Assembly: GCF_000374305.1 (NCBI RefSeq)
Contig: NZ_KB894095.1
Coordinates: 434,001-498,000, forward strand
Origin: Actinomadura flavalba DSM 45200
GTDB lineage: Bacteria > Actinomycetota > Actinomycetes > Streptosporangiales > Streptosporangiaceae
Direction of reading: 5' to 3'
DNA length: 64,000 bases
This document shows, one piece after another, positions 44,557 to 53,213 of this stretch. A model generated the notes under the pieces. That model saw only the letters and a list, made by a program, of their open reading frames with translations. It made no database searches and was not told where the DNA came from. Every line of letters starts with the position of its first letter. The first letter of the stretch is position 1. Made by a program: the position numbers and the translations under genes.

Positions 44557-45162
44557 ATGACGTCACGCCACGCGCACGATCACACGCGCTGGAGGATGGA
44601 GCCCTGCGCGAGGTCGCTCGAACCACCACAGGACCGCTCTGTGCCTTCGCTCCCGATCCCCGAGTCCACCGGGCTCCCACCCGAGCTGGACGACGCCCTG
44701 CTCGACCTGGTCGACCCCGCCGGGCCCGCCGACGCCTTCCACGTCCTGCCCGACCCCGAGTCGGTCACCGACGCCCGCCACTTCACCCTCGCCCGGCTGT
44801 CCGCCTGGGACGCGTGCGGCCTCGCCGACGACGTCGGCCTCGTCGTCTCCGAACTCGTCACCAACGCCCTGCGGCACAGCGGCGGGCACGTGCGCGGGGT
44901 GCGGCACTGGAGCGTCCGCGAGGACTACGCCGACCCGCTCGGCTCCGCGCCCATGACGATCCAGCTCCGGCTGCTGCACCGGCTGCCCTGGCTGCTGTGC
45001 GGGATCGTCGACGCGAGCGCCGAGGCGCCGCGCCGCAAGGAGCCCGACTACATCGCCGAGACCGGGCGCGGGCTGCACCTCGTCGAGTCGTTCACGACGC
45101 TGTGGGGCTGGCGCGGGCTGCCGTCCGGCAAGGTCGTCTGGGCGCTGTTCCGGGAGCCGTGA
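44557..45162 (+). CDS. HATPase-domain anti-sigma factor / RsbW-like serine kinase
   Basis: The protein has 201 residues. A GHKL ATPase fold is evident: N-box LVVSELVTNALRHSG near residue 105, G1-like GIVDAS, and G2 ETGRGLHLVES near 170. These are features of RsbW-like proteins that bind sigma factors and phosphorylate STAS antagonists. Such a STAS protein is encoded 138 bases downstream. ATG 44596 is another start. Sequence between N and G1 boxes is longer than in RsbW of Bacillus. Confidence 0.82.
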   Translation: MTSRHAHDHTRWRMEPCARSLEPPQDRSVPSLPIPESTGLPPELDDALLDLVDPAGPADAFHVLPDPESVTDARHFTLARLSAWDACGLADDVGLVVSELVTNALRHSGGHVRGVRHWSVREDYADPLGSAPMTIQLRLLHRLPWLLCGIVDASAEAPRRKEPDYIAETGRGLHLVESFTTLWGWRGLPSGKVVWALFREP

Positions 45163-45219
45163 CCGCTCCGGCCGCGAGACGCCGCGCGAGGAAGATCACC
45201 CCCATCGAACCCTGTACAG

Positions 45220-45244
45220 GGGTAACCCACCCACCTTGGGGTAT
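45220..45244 (+). promoter_or_regulatory. Candidate sigma-B-type promoter upstream of the STAS gene
   Basis: GGGT, 15 bases, then GGGTAT fits the Streptomyces sigma-B consensus (GNNT, 14-16 bases, GGGTAC or GGGTAT). It ends about 57 bases before GTG 45301. This would make the antagonist gene part of the regulon of the sigma factor it controls. Confidence 0.5.
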
Positions 45245-45253
45245 AGGGGACAT

Positions 45254-45266
45254 CCCGGTTACCGGG
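45254..45266. promoter_or_regulatory. Palindrome near the STAS transcript start
   Basis: CCCGGT-T-ACCGGG is a perfect 13-base palindrome about ten bases after the GGGTAT box, around the expected transcription start, suitable as an operator or a short 5' hairpin. Confidence 0.4.
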
Positions 45267-45300
45267 AGTGACCACCGTCCAGCGAACAAGGAGCACGCCC

Positions 45301-45657
45301 GTGGAATTCGCCGTCGAACACCGCACCGAGCAGGACCTCACGGTCGTCACGATCAGCGGTGAGATCGACGTCTTCACCAGCCCCCGGCTGCGCGAGGAAC
45401 TGCTCGACATCATCGAGAACGGCGGAACCCACCTCGTCGTCGACCTCGGCGAGGTGACCTTCCTGGACTCGACCGGTCTCGGCGTCCTCGTCGGCATCTA
45501 CCACCGGCTGCGCGCCCGCGACGGCAGCATGAGCTTCACCGGCGTCAACGACCGCGTCCGCCGCGTCTTCCACGTCACGCAGCTCACGAAGATCTTCGTC
45601 CTGCACAACTCCGTGGAGGACGCCCAGGCGGCCCACGAAGCGGCGAAGACGGGCTGA
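45301..45657 (+). CDS. STAS-domain anti-anti-sigma factor
   Basis: The protein has 118 residues, the usual RsbV/BldG size. VVTISGEIDVFTSPRLREEL and VDLGEVTFLDSTGLGVLVG are diagnostic; the Ser in LDSTGLG is the phosphorylation site. In the unphosphorylated state it should capture a partner HATPase and free a sigma factor. GTG 45301 follows AAGGAG; GTG 45268 is an upstream alternative. Confidence 0.92.
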   Translation: MEFAVEHRTEQDLTVVTISGEIDVFTSPRLREELLDIIENGGTHLVVDLGEVTFLDSTGLGVLVGIYHRLRARDGSMSFTGVNDRVRRVFHVTQLTKIFVLHNSVEDAQAAHEAAKTG

Positions 45658-45664
45658 GCCGAAG

Positions 45665-45673
45665 TTATCCACA
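45665..45673 (+). other. Perfect DnaA-box sequence
   Basis: TTATCCACA occurs eight bases after the STAS stop codon. It is isolated, so it is a possible DnaA titration or regulatory site rather than an origin. Confidence 0.35.
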
Positions 45674-45802
45674 GGGCTCGGGCCGGGCCGCGTGACGTGG
45701 GCGTCGAACCGGTACGGTGAGACGGAGATCAAGCCCGTGCCGACGTGGGGTTTCCGGCTCCGCGCGGCGCGGCCGTCAACCCACACCGGACGGGAGCGCT
45801 CC

Positions 45803-47059
45803 GTGGCCGATCAGCCGCTGCACGAGCACACGCTCGGCAATGGCCTGCGCGTCGTGGTCTGCGAAGACCACGTCGTACCGCTGGCCGCCGTGAACATCTG
45901 GTACGGGGTCGGCTCCCGGCACGAGGTCGCCGGGCGCACCGGCCTGGCGCACCTGTTCGAGCACCTCATGTTCCAGGGCTCGGCCAACGTCGCCGAAGGC
46001 GAGCACGCCGCCGTGCTGGAGAGCGCCGGCGCCACCTTCAACGCCAGCACCTCGTTCGAGCGCACCAACTACTACGAGACGCTGCCGGTCAGCCACCTCG
46101 ACACCGCCCTCTGGCTCGAAGCCGACCGCATGGGCACGCTGCCCGCCGCGCTCACCCAGGCCAACCTCGACAACCAGCGCGACGTCGTCAAGAACGAGCG
46201 CCGCCAGCGCTACGACAACCAGCCCTACGGCACCGCCTTCGAGCGGCTGTGCGCGCTGACGTTCCCCGCCGGGCACCCCTACGCGCACACCCCCATCGGC
46301 TCCATGGAAGACCTCGACGCCACCACCCTTGACGACTGCGCCGCGTTCTTCCGCACCTGGTACGCGCCCGGCAACGCGGTCCTGTCGGTCGTCGGCGACG
46401 TCGATCCCGAGGCCACCCTCGCCGCCGTCGAGCGGTACTTCGGCGGCCTGCCCGCCGGGCCCAAGGCCCCCGCCGCCCGGTCCGGCGACCTCGGCCCGCT
46501 CGGCGAGGTGCGCGACGAGGCCGTCGCCGAGGACGTCCCCTCCCCCGCCTACTTCGCGATGTTCCCGCTCCCGTCCGACGGCGGCACCGACATCGAGGCC
46601 GCCGAGCTCGCCGTCGAGATCCTCGGCGGCGGCGCCGGTTCCCGCCTGTACGACCGCATGGTCCGCCGCGACGAGATCGCCACCGAGGTCTGGGCGGGCG
46701 TCACGCGCCTCGCGGGCGGCCCGTCGCTCGCCATCGTCGACGCCATCGGCCCCGACCCGGCCAAGATCGCCGCCGTCCTCGACGAGGAGCTGGCCCGCTT
46801 CGCCGCCGACGGCCCCGACGCCGACGAGACCGCCCGCGCCACCGCGCAGGCCGAGCGCGGCTTCTTCGAGCAGACCGAGACCGTCACCGGCCTCGCCAAC
46901 GCACTGTCGGCCAACGCCACCCAGTTCGGCGACCCGGCCCGCGTCTTCACCGCGCCCGGCCGCGCCGCCGCCGTGGACGCCGCGCACATCCGCGAGATGG
47001 CGGGCCGCTGGCTCGCCCCCGGCGCCCGCACCGCTCTCACCTACGGAGGTTCCGCGTGA
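45803..47059 (+). CDS. M16 zinc metallopeptidase, catalytic subunit
   Basis: The protein has 418 residues; GTG 45803 has GGGAG seven bases upstream. The inverted zinc motif HLFEH at residues 50-54 (GLAHLFEHLMFQG) and the downstream NERRQRYDNQPYG region with the third ligand Glu are intact. This matches the M16B two-subunit peptidases related to mitochondrial processing peptidase. No signal peptide is present. Its stop overlaps the next start (GTGA), giving a coupled pair. Confidence 0.93.
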   Translation: MADQPLHEHTLGNGLRVVVCEDHVVPLAAVNIWYGVGSRHEVAGRTGLAHLFEHLMFQGSANVAEGEHAAVLESAGATFNASTSFERTNYYETLPVSHLDTALWLEADRMGTLPAALTQANLDNQRDVVKNERRQRYDNQPYGTAFERLCALTFPAGHPYAHTPIGSMEDLDATTLDDCAAFFRTWYAPGNAVLSVVGDVDPEATLAAVERYFGGLPAGPKAPAARSGDLGPLGEVRDEAVAEDVPSPAYFAMFPLPSDGGTDIEAAELAVEILGGGAGSRLYDRMVRRDEIATEVWAGVTRLAGGPSLAIVDAIGPDPAKIAAVLDEELARFAADGPDADETARATAQAERGFFEQTETVTGLANALSANATQFGDPARVFTAPGRAAAVDAAHIREMAGRWLAPGARTALTYGGSA

Positions 47060-48429
47060 CCGCCCCGACCCTTCAGCCCCGCCCGGTCCCGGGCCCGGTC
47101 CCGGCGTGGAGCTTCCCGGCGGGCGTGCCGGGGCGGGTGCCGTCCGGGCCCGAGACGCTCCGCGTCGACCTGCCGGGGCGGCGGCTGGCGTCGGTCCGGC
47201 TCGTCCTGGCGGCGGGCGCGGGGCGCGAGTCCGCCGGGTCCGAGGGCGTCGCGACGCTGACGGCCCGGGCCCTGCTGGAGGGCACCCGGCCCGGCGGCGG
47301 CACCGAGCTGACCGCCGCGTTCGAGCGGCTCGGCGCGAGCCTGTTCGCCAGCGCCGACCTCACCGCGCTGCGCGTCGCGCTCGACGTGCCCGTCACGCGG
47401 CTCGAACCCGCGCTGGAACTGTTCTCCACCGTCGTCCGGTCGGCCGCGCTCGACGACGCCGACGTGCGGCGCGTCGTCCGTGAACGCCTGGAGGAGATCG
47501 GCCAGGAGGACGCCGACCCCGGCACCCGCGCGATGCGCGAGCTGCGCGCCGTCCTGTTCCCGGCCGAGTCCCGCGCGCACCTGCCCACGGGCGGCACGCG
47601 CGAGTCCATCGGGTCGCTCGGCGGCGCCGACGTCCGTTCCTTCTACGGTTCGGTGTCCCCGGCGGAGGCGACGGCCGTCCTCGCGGGCGACCTCACCGGC
47701 GTCGACGCCGAGGCCGCGCTGACGGCGTCGCTCGCCGGGTGGAGCACGCCTGGCCCGGGGCTGCCCGTCGCCGACGAGATCCTGCCCGTCAACGGGCCCC
47801 GCATCGTCATCGTCGACCGGCCCGGCTCCGTCCAGACGTACCTGAGCCTCGGCCACGGCGTCCCCGACCGCACCAGCGACGCCTGGCCGCTGCTCACCGT
47901 CGCGGCGCACGTCCTCGGCGGCGGGCTCACGTCGCGGCTGAACGCGGTGCTGCGCGAGGAGAAGGGCTACACCTACGGCGTGCGGGCGGGTCTGCTGCGC
48001 ATGCGCGGCCGGGGCGTCTTCCTCGCCCAGGGCTCCGTCCACACCGAGGTCACCGGCGACGCCGTCGCCGACGCCCTGGCGGGCCTGCGCAGCATCCAGG
48101 CCGACGGCATCGCCGAGGACGAGGCGGCGGCCTCGGTCCGCGCCCTGGCCGACCGCGCCCCCGCCGAGTACGAGACGGCCCGCTCGGTCGCCGCCGAACT
48201 GGCCGACACCACCGCCGCCGGCCTCGGCCCCACCTACCCGACCCGCTACCTGTCGGCCGTCCGCGCCGCCACCCCGACGTCCGTGGCCGACGCCTACACG
48301 ACCCACATCGACACCGACGCCCTCACCATCATCGCGGTGGGCGACGCCAAACAGATCCGAGGCCCCCTGGAGTCCCTCGGCTACGCCCCGGTCACCATCA
48401 CCGACCCAGGCGCAAAGGAAACCGACTGA
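47056..48429 (+). CDS. M16 peptidase, non-catalytic partner subunit
   Basis: The protein has 457 residues. It aligns in style with M16 domains (LEGTRPGGGTELTAAFERLG, YLSLGHGVPDRTSDAWPLL) and holds the Arg/Tyr substrate-binding pair region EEKGYTYGVRAG, but no HxxEH motif is present. In M16B enzymes one subunit supplies zinc and the other the Arg-Tyr pair, so this and the upstream protein form one active heterodimer. Confidence 0.9.
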   Translation: MTAPTLQPRPVPGPVPAWSFPAGVPGRVPSGPETLRVDLPGRRLASVRLVLAAGAGRESAGSEGVATLTARALLEGTRPGGGTELTAAFERLGASLFASADLTALRVALDVPVTRLEPALELFSTVVRSAALDDADVRRVVRERLEEIGQEDADPGTRAMRELRAVLFPAESRAHLPTGGTRESIGSLGGADVRSFYGSVSPAEATAVLAGDLTGVDAEAALTASLAGWSTPGPGLPVADEILPVNGPRIVIVDRPGSVQTYLSLGHGVPDRTSDAWPLLTVAAHVLGGGLTSRLNAVLREEKGYTYGVRAGLLRMRGRGVFLAQGSVHTEVTGDAVADALAGLRSIQADGIAEDEAAASVRALADRAPAEYETARSVAAELADTTAAGLGPTYPTRYLSAVRAATPTSVADAYTTHIDTDALTIIAVGDAKQIRGPLESLGYAPVTITDPGAKETD

Positions 48430-49297
48430 CACCCGTGGGCCGGGCACCAACCCCCGGCCCACAACCCACCCCCAACGCGCCAGACCCAGGACACAAACCT
48501 CGACGTACTCACCCCGAGCACGTTGACCCAACGCGCTCTGGCCCCGGCACGCTCGGCCCGATGCGCCAGGCCAGGGCGCACGCCTCGACGTACTCACCCA
48601 TCCAAGCGCGCAGCCGGGCGCTCGCCCCAACGCGCTCCACCAACCCGCCCGGCTCGGCACACCCAACCTGGCACGCACGGCCTGATGCACCCGCCTCGAC
48701 GCACTCACTCATTCCAAGCGCTCGCCCCAACGCGCCCGGCTCGGCACACCCAACCTGGCACGCCCGCACCGACGCGCTCAGCCCGGTGAGCGCGCCCAGC
48801 GCACTTCAACCCGAGGCAGAGGCGCTCACAGCCCAAAACCTCGATCCGCCGTGCTCGGCCCGGCACGCCGGACTGGTAGTTCCGCCCGATGTGACGAACC
48901 GGCGCGCACCGACACACGCTGACCGTCGAGCGCGCCTGTGTGCGGATGGCGCCCACCCAGCACGCCTGACCCGGCGCAACACCACTCGGCACCATCAAAC
49001 CGGCGCGCGCTCAGCCGACGACGCCGAACCCGGCGCGCTCCCGGTTCGGCCCACCCGCCTCGCACACGGCCCGGCGAACACGGCCTGACGCGCGACCCGA
49101 CCGCTCCGCCAGCCCTCCGCCCGGCGTACCCAGCTCGGCGCATACACCCCGACACGTCCCCGCACACTCGGCCCCGGCACGCTTCAGCCTGGCATCCTCG
49201 GCCGGGGTGGTCGCCGCGAGTCCTTCTTTCGGAGAGCTGCGATGAGTTCGAGGAGTCCGGTCGGTCCACCCTCGGGAATTCGTTGAGAGGAGTGGGC
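48430..49297. repeat. Non-coding stretch with degenerate direct repeats
   Basis: About 870 bases on the C-rich strand show repeated motifs such as CTCGGCACACCCAACCTGG and CGCTCGCCCCAACGCG. A 29-base block starting CCCGGCTCGGCACACCC is identical at 48648-48676 and 48735-48763, and CTCGCCCCAACGCG recurs at 48621 and 48721. Open frames through it are low-complexity and not convincing. The right end holds the AGGAG site of the next gene. Confidence 0.6.
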
Positions 49298-49798
49298 ATG
49301 GACCCCGTGGGTGAGTTGCATCAGGGATTCAGCGAGGAAGGCGCCGAGGCCGTCGCGTGGCGAGACGTGGAGGGCGTCCTGGTCAAGGCCGAGATGTTCT
49401 TCCTCTCGACGACGCGACGGGACGGGCGCCCGCACGTCGTTCCGCTTCCCGCCGTCTGGGACGGGGGGCGGCTGCACTTCTGCACCGGGGCGCAGGAGCA
49501 GAAGGCGAAGAACCTGGAGGTCGAGACCCGCTGCGTGCTCGCCACGGGAAGCGACCGCCAGCAGGGCGGGATCGACGTCGTCGTCGAGGGCGCGGTCGTA
49601 CGCGTCACCGGCCGGGAACGCCTCACCGAACTCGCCGCGATTTGGAAGAGCAAGCTCGACTGGGACTACGACGCCACCGACGAGGGCTTCGAGCACCCCG
49701 AGGGCGGCCCAGCCCTCGTCTTCGCCGTCACCCCGGAAAAGATCCTCGCGTTCGGCAAGGGCCCCTACACCCAGACCCGCTTCCGCCCCAACACCTGA
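49298..49798 (+). CDS. Pyridoxamine 5'-phosphate oxidase-fold protein (F420/FMN-binding family)
   Basis: The protein has 166 residues; ATG 49298 has AGGAG six bases upstream. FFLSTTRRDGRPHVVPLPAV and LHFCTGAQEQKAKNLEVETR match the split-barrel flavin- or F420-binding family, and KSKLDWDYDATDEGFEHPEG is typical of the F420-dependent subgroup. It probably reduces or oxidises a small substrate. The gene stands alone between two repeat-rich non-coding regions. Confidence 0.82.
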   Translation: MDPVGELHQGFSEEGAEAVAWRDVEGVLVKAEMFFLSTTRRDGRPHVVPLPAVWDGGRLHFCTGAQEQKAKNLEVETRCVLATGSDRQQGGIDVVVEGAVVRVTGRERLTELAAIWKSKLDWDYDATDEGFEHPEGGPALVFAVTPEKILAFGKGPYTQTRFRPNT

Positions 49799-50394
49799 CG
49801 CGCACCGAACCCCACCACCCAACCCGCCCACGACCAGCATCCGCACCGCTGCACCGAACACCCAGAACCCCGATCACCGCACGCCGATGACCACCGCAGC
49901 CCAACCACTCACCGACCGCAGCCGGGCGAACCACCGCCTAGCGCACAGTTCACCGTCGCGGTCGCGGGCGGCGTACGGCTCCCCCGCCCGGGGCGCGTGC
50001 ACCAGCCGCCGCCCCCGGCACCGATCGCTGTCATCGCGCACGGTCGCCGGGTCGGCCAGTTCACCCGTTTCCGGGAGCAGCGCCGGTCACCGTCTCCGAA
50101 AGCGGCCACGGACACACCGCGCACGAGCACGGCCACCGACCGCCGCACGCAGATCACCACCCACAAGCCGCGGGCCCCAGACACGGGCACGATCACCAGG
50201 CGCGGGCCAGGCGCCGGATGCGGCCGCAGCCACCGAGCGCCGCACACAAGCCACCGCGCACAGGCCGTGGACACGAGCCGTGGACACGAGCCGTGGACCG
50301 GGCACCGGGTTCAGCAGCGGTCACCGAGCGCCCCGGCGCGCGAAACCGTGAGCGCGAGCCGTGAGCGCGAGCCGTTGGTGCGCGCCGGGAACGC
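49799..50394. repeat. Non-coding stretch with 13-bp tandem repeats
   Basis: Two short tandem arrays are visible: GCCGTGGACACGA at 50264, 50277 and partly 50290; and GAGCGCGAGCCGT-type units around 50347-50375. Between them the sequence repeats motifs such as CACCGAGCGCCGCAC. No protein-like frame is seen. Confidence 0.55.
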
Positions 50395-50711
50395 GGGCGC
50401 GGCCGGGGGCGCGGGCGCGAGGCGCGGGCCGGGGCGCGGGCCGGGAACGCGGCGCGGGCGCGGGCCGGGGCGGGGCGGACGCGGGCCGGGGCGCGGCGCG
50501 GGCGCGGGCGCGAGCGGCCCCGGTGCGGGCCCCCGGTGAGCGGTTGACGGGGCGCGGCGCGGGCGCGGGCGCGAGGCGCGGGCCGGGGCGCGGGCCGGGG
50601 CGGGGCGGGCGCGGGCGCGAGGCGCGGGCGCGGGCAGGGGCGGGCCGGGGCGCGGGCCGGGGCGGCGCGGGCGCGGGCGCGAGGCGCGGGCGCGGGCCGG
50701 GGTGCGGGCGT
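50395..50711. repeat. Almost pure G+C repeat block
   Basis: About 315 bases, nearly all G or C on a G-rich plus strand, are built from shuffled copies of GCGGGCGCGAGGCGCGGG (four clear copies) and GCGGGCCGGGGCGCGGGC. Frames read through it give only Arg/Gly/Ala or Pro/Arg repeats and are rejected as genes. Confidence 0.7.
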
Positions 50712-50935
50712 AAGAGGTGGAGTGTGGGGGTCCGAGTGCGGCATGTCGGGGGTCGGGCAGCGTCGTGGGTTTGGGTGTGGCGGGTGGTTGTTGTCCGGCG
50801 GCGGGTGTCGGTGTGGGTGGTGTTGGAAGTTCTCACCCGGTTGGTCCTCCTTTGGGGGTGAACCGATGGCAGGGTGGTGTTCGTCGAATCGGGTGTGGGG
50901 CGGCGGCGTCCCCGTGAGTCGAGAGGGGGCGGCCG

Positions 50936-53119
50936 GTGTCCTACGGACGGATGGACGGTGGGTCCGGGCGTGCGGGCGGTGTCACCGTTGACGCGGTGCT
51001 CAGCGCGCCGAACTGTAGCCCCGGAGGTGTGATCGCCGGGCGCGTCCACGTGCGCGGCGACTCGACCGCGCGCGACGTCCGGCACGTCACGCTGGCGCTG
51101 ATGCCGCTCATGCGCGACGAGCACGGCACCGAGACGCGCGGCCCCGAGATCTACCGGGGTGCGCTCACGCGCGCGTTCCGGCTGGACGCCGGGGAGGAGA
51201 AGGCGCTCGCGTTCTCGATTCCGCTGCCGTACGAGCTGCCTTTCACGACCGTCCTCGGACGGGAACTGCCCGGGTTCACGATCGGGCTGTGCACCGAGGT
51301 CGACGTCGTCGGCGCGGCCGACCCGGGCGACGTCGACCCCACGTCCGTGGAGCCGCTCCAGTCGCAGCAGTGGGTGCTCGCGGCGATCGCGCGGCTCGGG
51401 TTCCGCATCGAGCACGTGACGTTCGAGCAGTCGAAGCTGCGCGGCGTCCCGCAGCAGCTCCCGTTCCACCAGGAGATCCACCTGCTTCCGCCGGAGCGCT
51501 GGCGCGACCGGCTCGACCTGGCGACGCTGAGCTTCGTCGCCAGCCCGCGCGCGATGGCGTTCAAGCTGCGCGCGCCCGGACGGGACGCGTCCGGCGAGGC
51601 GTTCGGCGCGTTCCAGGTCGCGCACTCCGAGGCCGCCGAGACGGACTGGGACGCCAAGATCACCGAGTGGCTGGACGCGGCCGCCCGCCTCGCGCCGAGT
51701 GCGCCCGCGCCTTCGCAGCACGCGCCGTCGCACGGGCACGGCGCGGGCGGTCTCGCGCCGGTGCCGCCGCCGACGGGTTTCCCGTCGCCTTCGAGCACGC
51801 CGCACCACGGGCAGCACGCGCCGCCCGCGCTGCCCGCCGCGTTCGGCGGTGCGCCGGGAACGCCGGGTTCGTCGCCCGGCGCAGTCCCGCCGCCCGCGCC
51901 CGCACCCGGACAGTCCGCACCGTCGATGCCGCCGGGATACCCGCCGCAGTACGGAGTGCCCGGCGATCCGCACGGCGCCCTCCCGCCGTACGGCACCCCC
52001 GGCGGTTCGGAACGCGGGACGCCCTACGGGACACCCGGCGGCGCACCCCATGGAGCACCCGGCGCGCACCACGGAACGCCCAGCGCACCGTACGGAGCCC
52101 ACCACGGGACGCCCGGTGCGCCGGGGCATGGGACACCCGGCGCCTCACACGGAACGCCCGCCTCAGCACACGGGACGCCCGGCTCAGTGCACGGAGCGCC
52201 CGCCTCAGCACACGGAGCGCACCACGGGACGCCCGCTGCGCCGGGGCATGGAACGCCCGGCGCGTCACACGGGATGCCCGGCGCGTCACACGGAACGCCC
52301 CGCTCAGCGCACGAAATGCCCGGCTCAGTGCACGGAGCGCCCGGTGCGGCGCACGGGGGGCAGCAGCACGGGATGCCCGGCGGATACCCGCAGCCCGGCG
52401 GCCACGGGAGTCACCCCCACGGGGCTCCCGGTGGGTATCCGCCGGAGGCGCCGCCCGGTGGAATCCCCTCGTACGGATCGCAGCACGGGATGCCCGGGAC
52501 GCCGCAGTACCCGGCGCCCGGCGGGCACCCGCAGGCGGAGAGTCCCGGCGCGCAGCACGCGGCGCCCGGCCGACCGCCGCATGGCGACCAGCCGCAGTGG
52601 GGGCAGGCGCCGTACGAAACGCCTCCGGCGCCGCAGTACGGGCAGCCGCCGCTGCCTCGTCCGCCGTTGCCGCCCGGGCAGCAGCCCGTCTCGTACGCGC
52701 CGCCGCCCGGTTATCCGCCCGTGTCGGCGCCGCCCGGGTATCCGTCCGTCCGGCACGGACATCCCGCGCCGCCCGGATACCGGCACGGGCACGGCGCCGG
52801 GTGGGGGCTCGCGGCGGGCGCGGCCGGAGTCGCGGCGGGCGCGGCCGGGATCGCGGCGGCCGGGATCGGCGGGGCGGCGGCCGTCAACGCGGCGGGCGTG
52901 CCGCTCGGGCAGGCGGAGGCGGCGCTCGGCAACGTCGCGGGGCAGGTCGGGAACGTCGCGGGGAACTGGGCCGCGAACGCTGCGGGAGGCTGGGCCGGTG
53001 AGGCCGCGATGAACGTCGCGTCCGACGCGGCCAACGGCGCTCTCGGGGACGTGGCGGGCGAGGTCGCGGGCGGCGTCGGGGAGATCCTCGGCGGCCTTCT
53101 TGGCGGACTGTTCGGCTGA
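50936..53119 (+). CDS. Spo0M-family protein with long His/Gly/Pro repeat tail
   Basis: The protein has 727 residues. GTG 50936 follows GAGAGGGGG. Residues about 10-245 form a Spo0M (SpoOM, arrestin-like) domain: VDAVLSAPNCSPGGVIAGRV, FSIPLPYELPFTTVLGREL, PQQLPFHQEIHLLPP. Residues about 250-600 are Pro/Gly/His-rich, with heptad-like units (ASHGTPG, SVHGAPA) at about 358-488. The C-terminal 110 residues are Ala/Gly-rich with repeated GNVAG. Normal Spo0M proteins are about 250-330 residues, so the tail is a large extension. A role in sporulation control is inferred from the family. Confidence 0.82.
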   Translation: MSYGRMDGGSGRAGGVTVDAVLSAPNCSPGGVIAGRVHVRGDSTARDVRHVTLALMPLMRDEHGTETRGPEIYRGALTRAFRLDAGEEKALAFSIPLPYELPFTTVLGRELPGFTIGLCTEVDVVGAADPGDVDPTSVEPLQSQQWVLAAIARLGFRIEHVTFEQSKLRGVPQQLPFHQEIHLLPPERWRDRLDLATLSFVASPRAMAFKLRAPGRDASGEAFGAFQVAHSEAAETDWDAKITEWLDAAARLAPSAPAPSQHAPSHGHGAGGLAPVPPPTGFPSPSSTPHHGQHAPPALPAAFGGAPGTPGSSPGAVPPPAPAPGQSAPSMPPGYPPQYGVPGDPHGALPPYGTPGGSERGTPYGTPGGAPHGAPGAHHGTPSAPYGAHHGTPGAPGHGTPGASHGTPASAHGTPGSVHGAPASAHGAHHGTPAAPGHGTPGASHGMPGASHGTPRSAHEMPGSVHGAPGAAHGGQQHGMPGGYPQPGGHGSHPHGAPGGYPPEAPPGGIPSYGSQHGMPGTPQYPAPGGHPQAESPGAQHAAPGRPPHGDQPQWGQAPYETPPAPQYGQPPLPRPPLPPGQQPVSYAPPPGYPPVSAPPGYPSVRHGHPAPPGYRHGHGAGWGLAAGAAGVAAGAAGIAAAGIGGAAAVNAAGVPLGQAEAALGNVAGQVGNVAGNWAANAAGGWAGEAAMNVASDAANGALGDVAGEVAGGVGEILGGLLGGLFG
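52010..52400 (+). repeat. Short-period coding repeat in Spo0M tail
   Basis: Some 390 bases encode about 18 units of the type HG-(T/A/M)-P-G-(A/S) at mostly 21- or 24-base spacing. The segment GCACCACGGGACGCCCG recurs, indicating recent expansion. Confidence 0.7.
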
Positions 53120-53213
53120 TTCTCGGGCGTTCCGGACAAGATCTCTGGCGCGCCGGGACGGGGCGTCTCCGGCGGGTTAGGGTCGGAGGCGGCGCCGCCC
53201 CCGAGGAGCTTCC

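Noticed and set aside
47739..49088. Frame extending 660 bases past the M16 partner subunit
   Set aside because: It is in the wrong frame for the peptidase and becomes Pro/Thr/His-rich repeat; no ribosome binding site.
50321..52129. 602-codon minus-strand frame over the Spo0M N-terminus and GC repeat block
   Set aside because: It reads as RARPAP-type low complexity in the repeat block and is antisense to a well-supported Spo0M domain.
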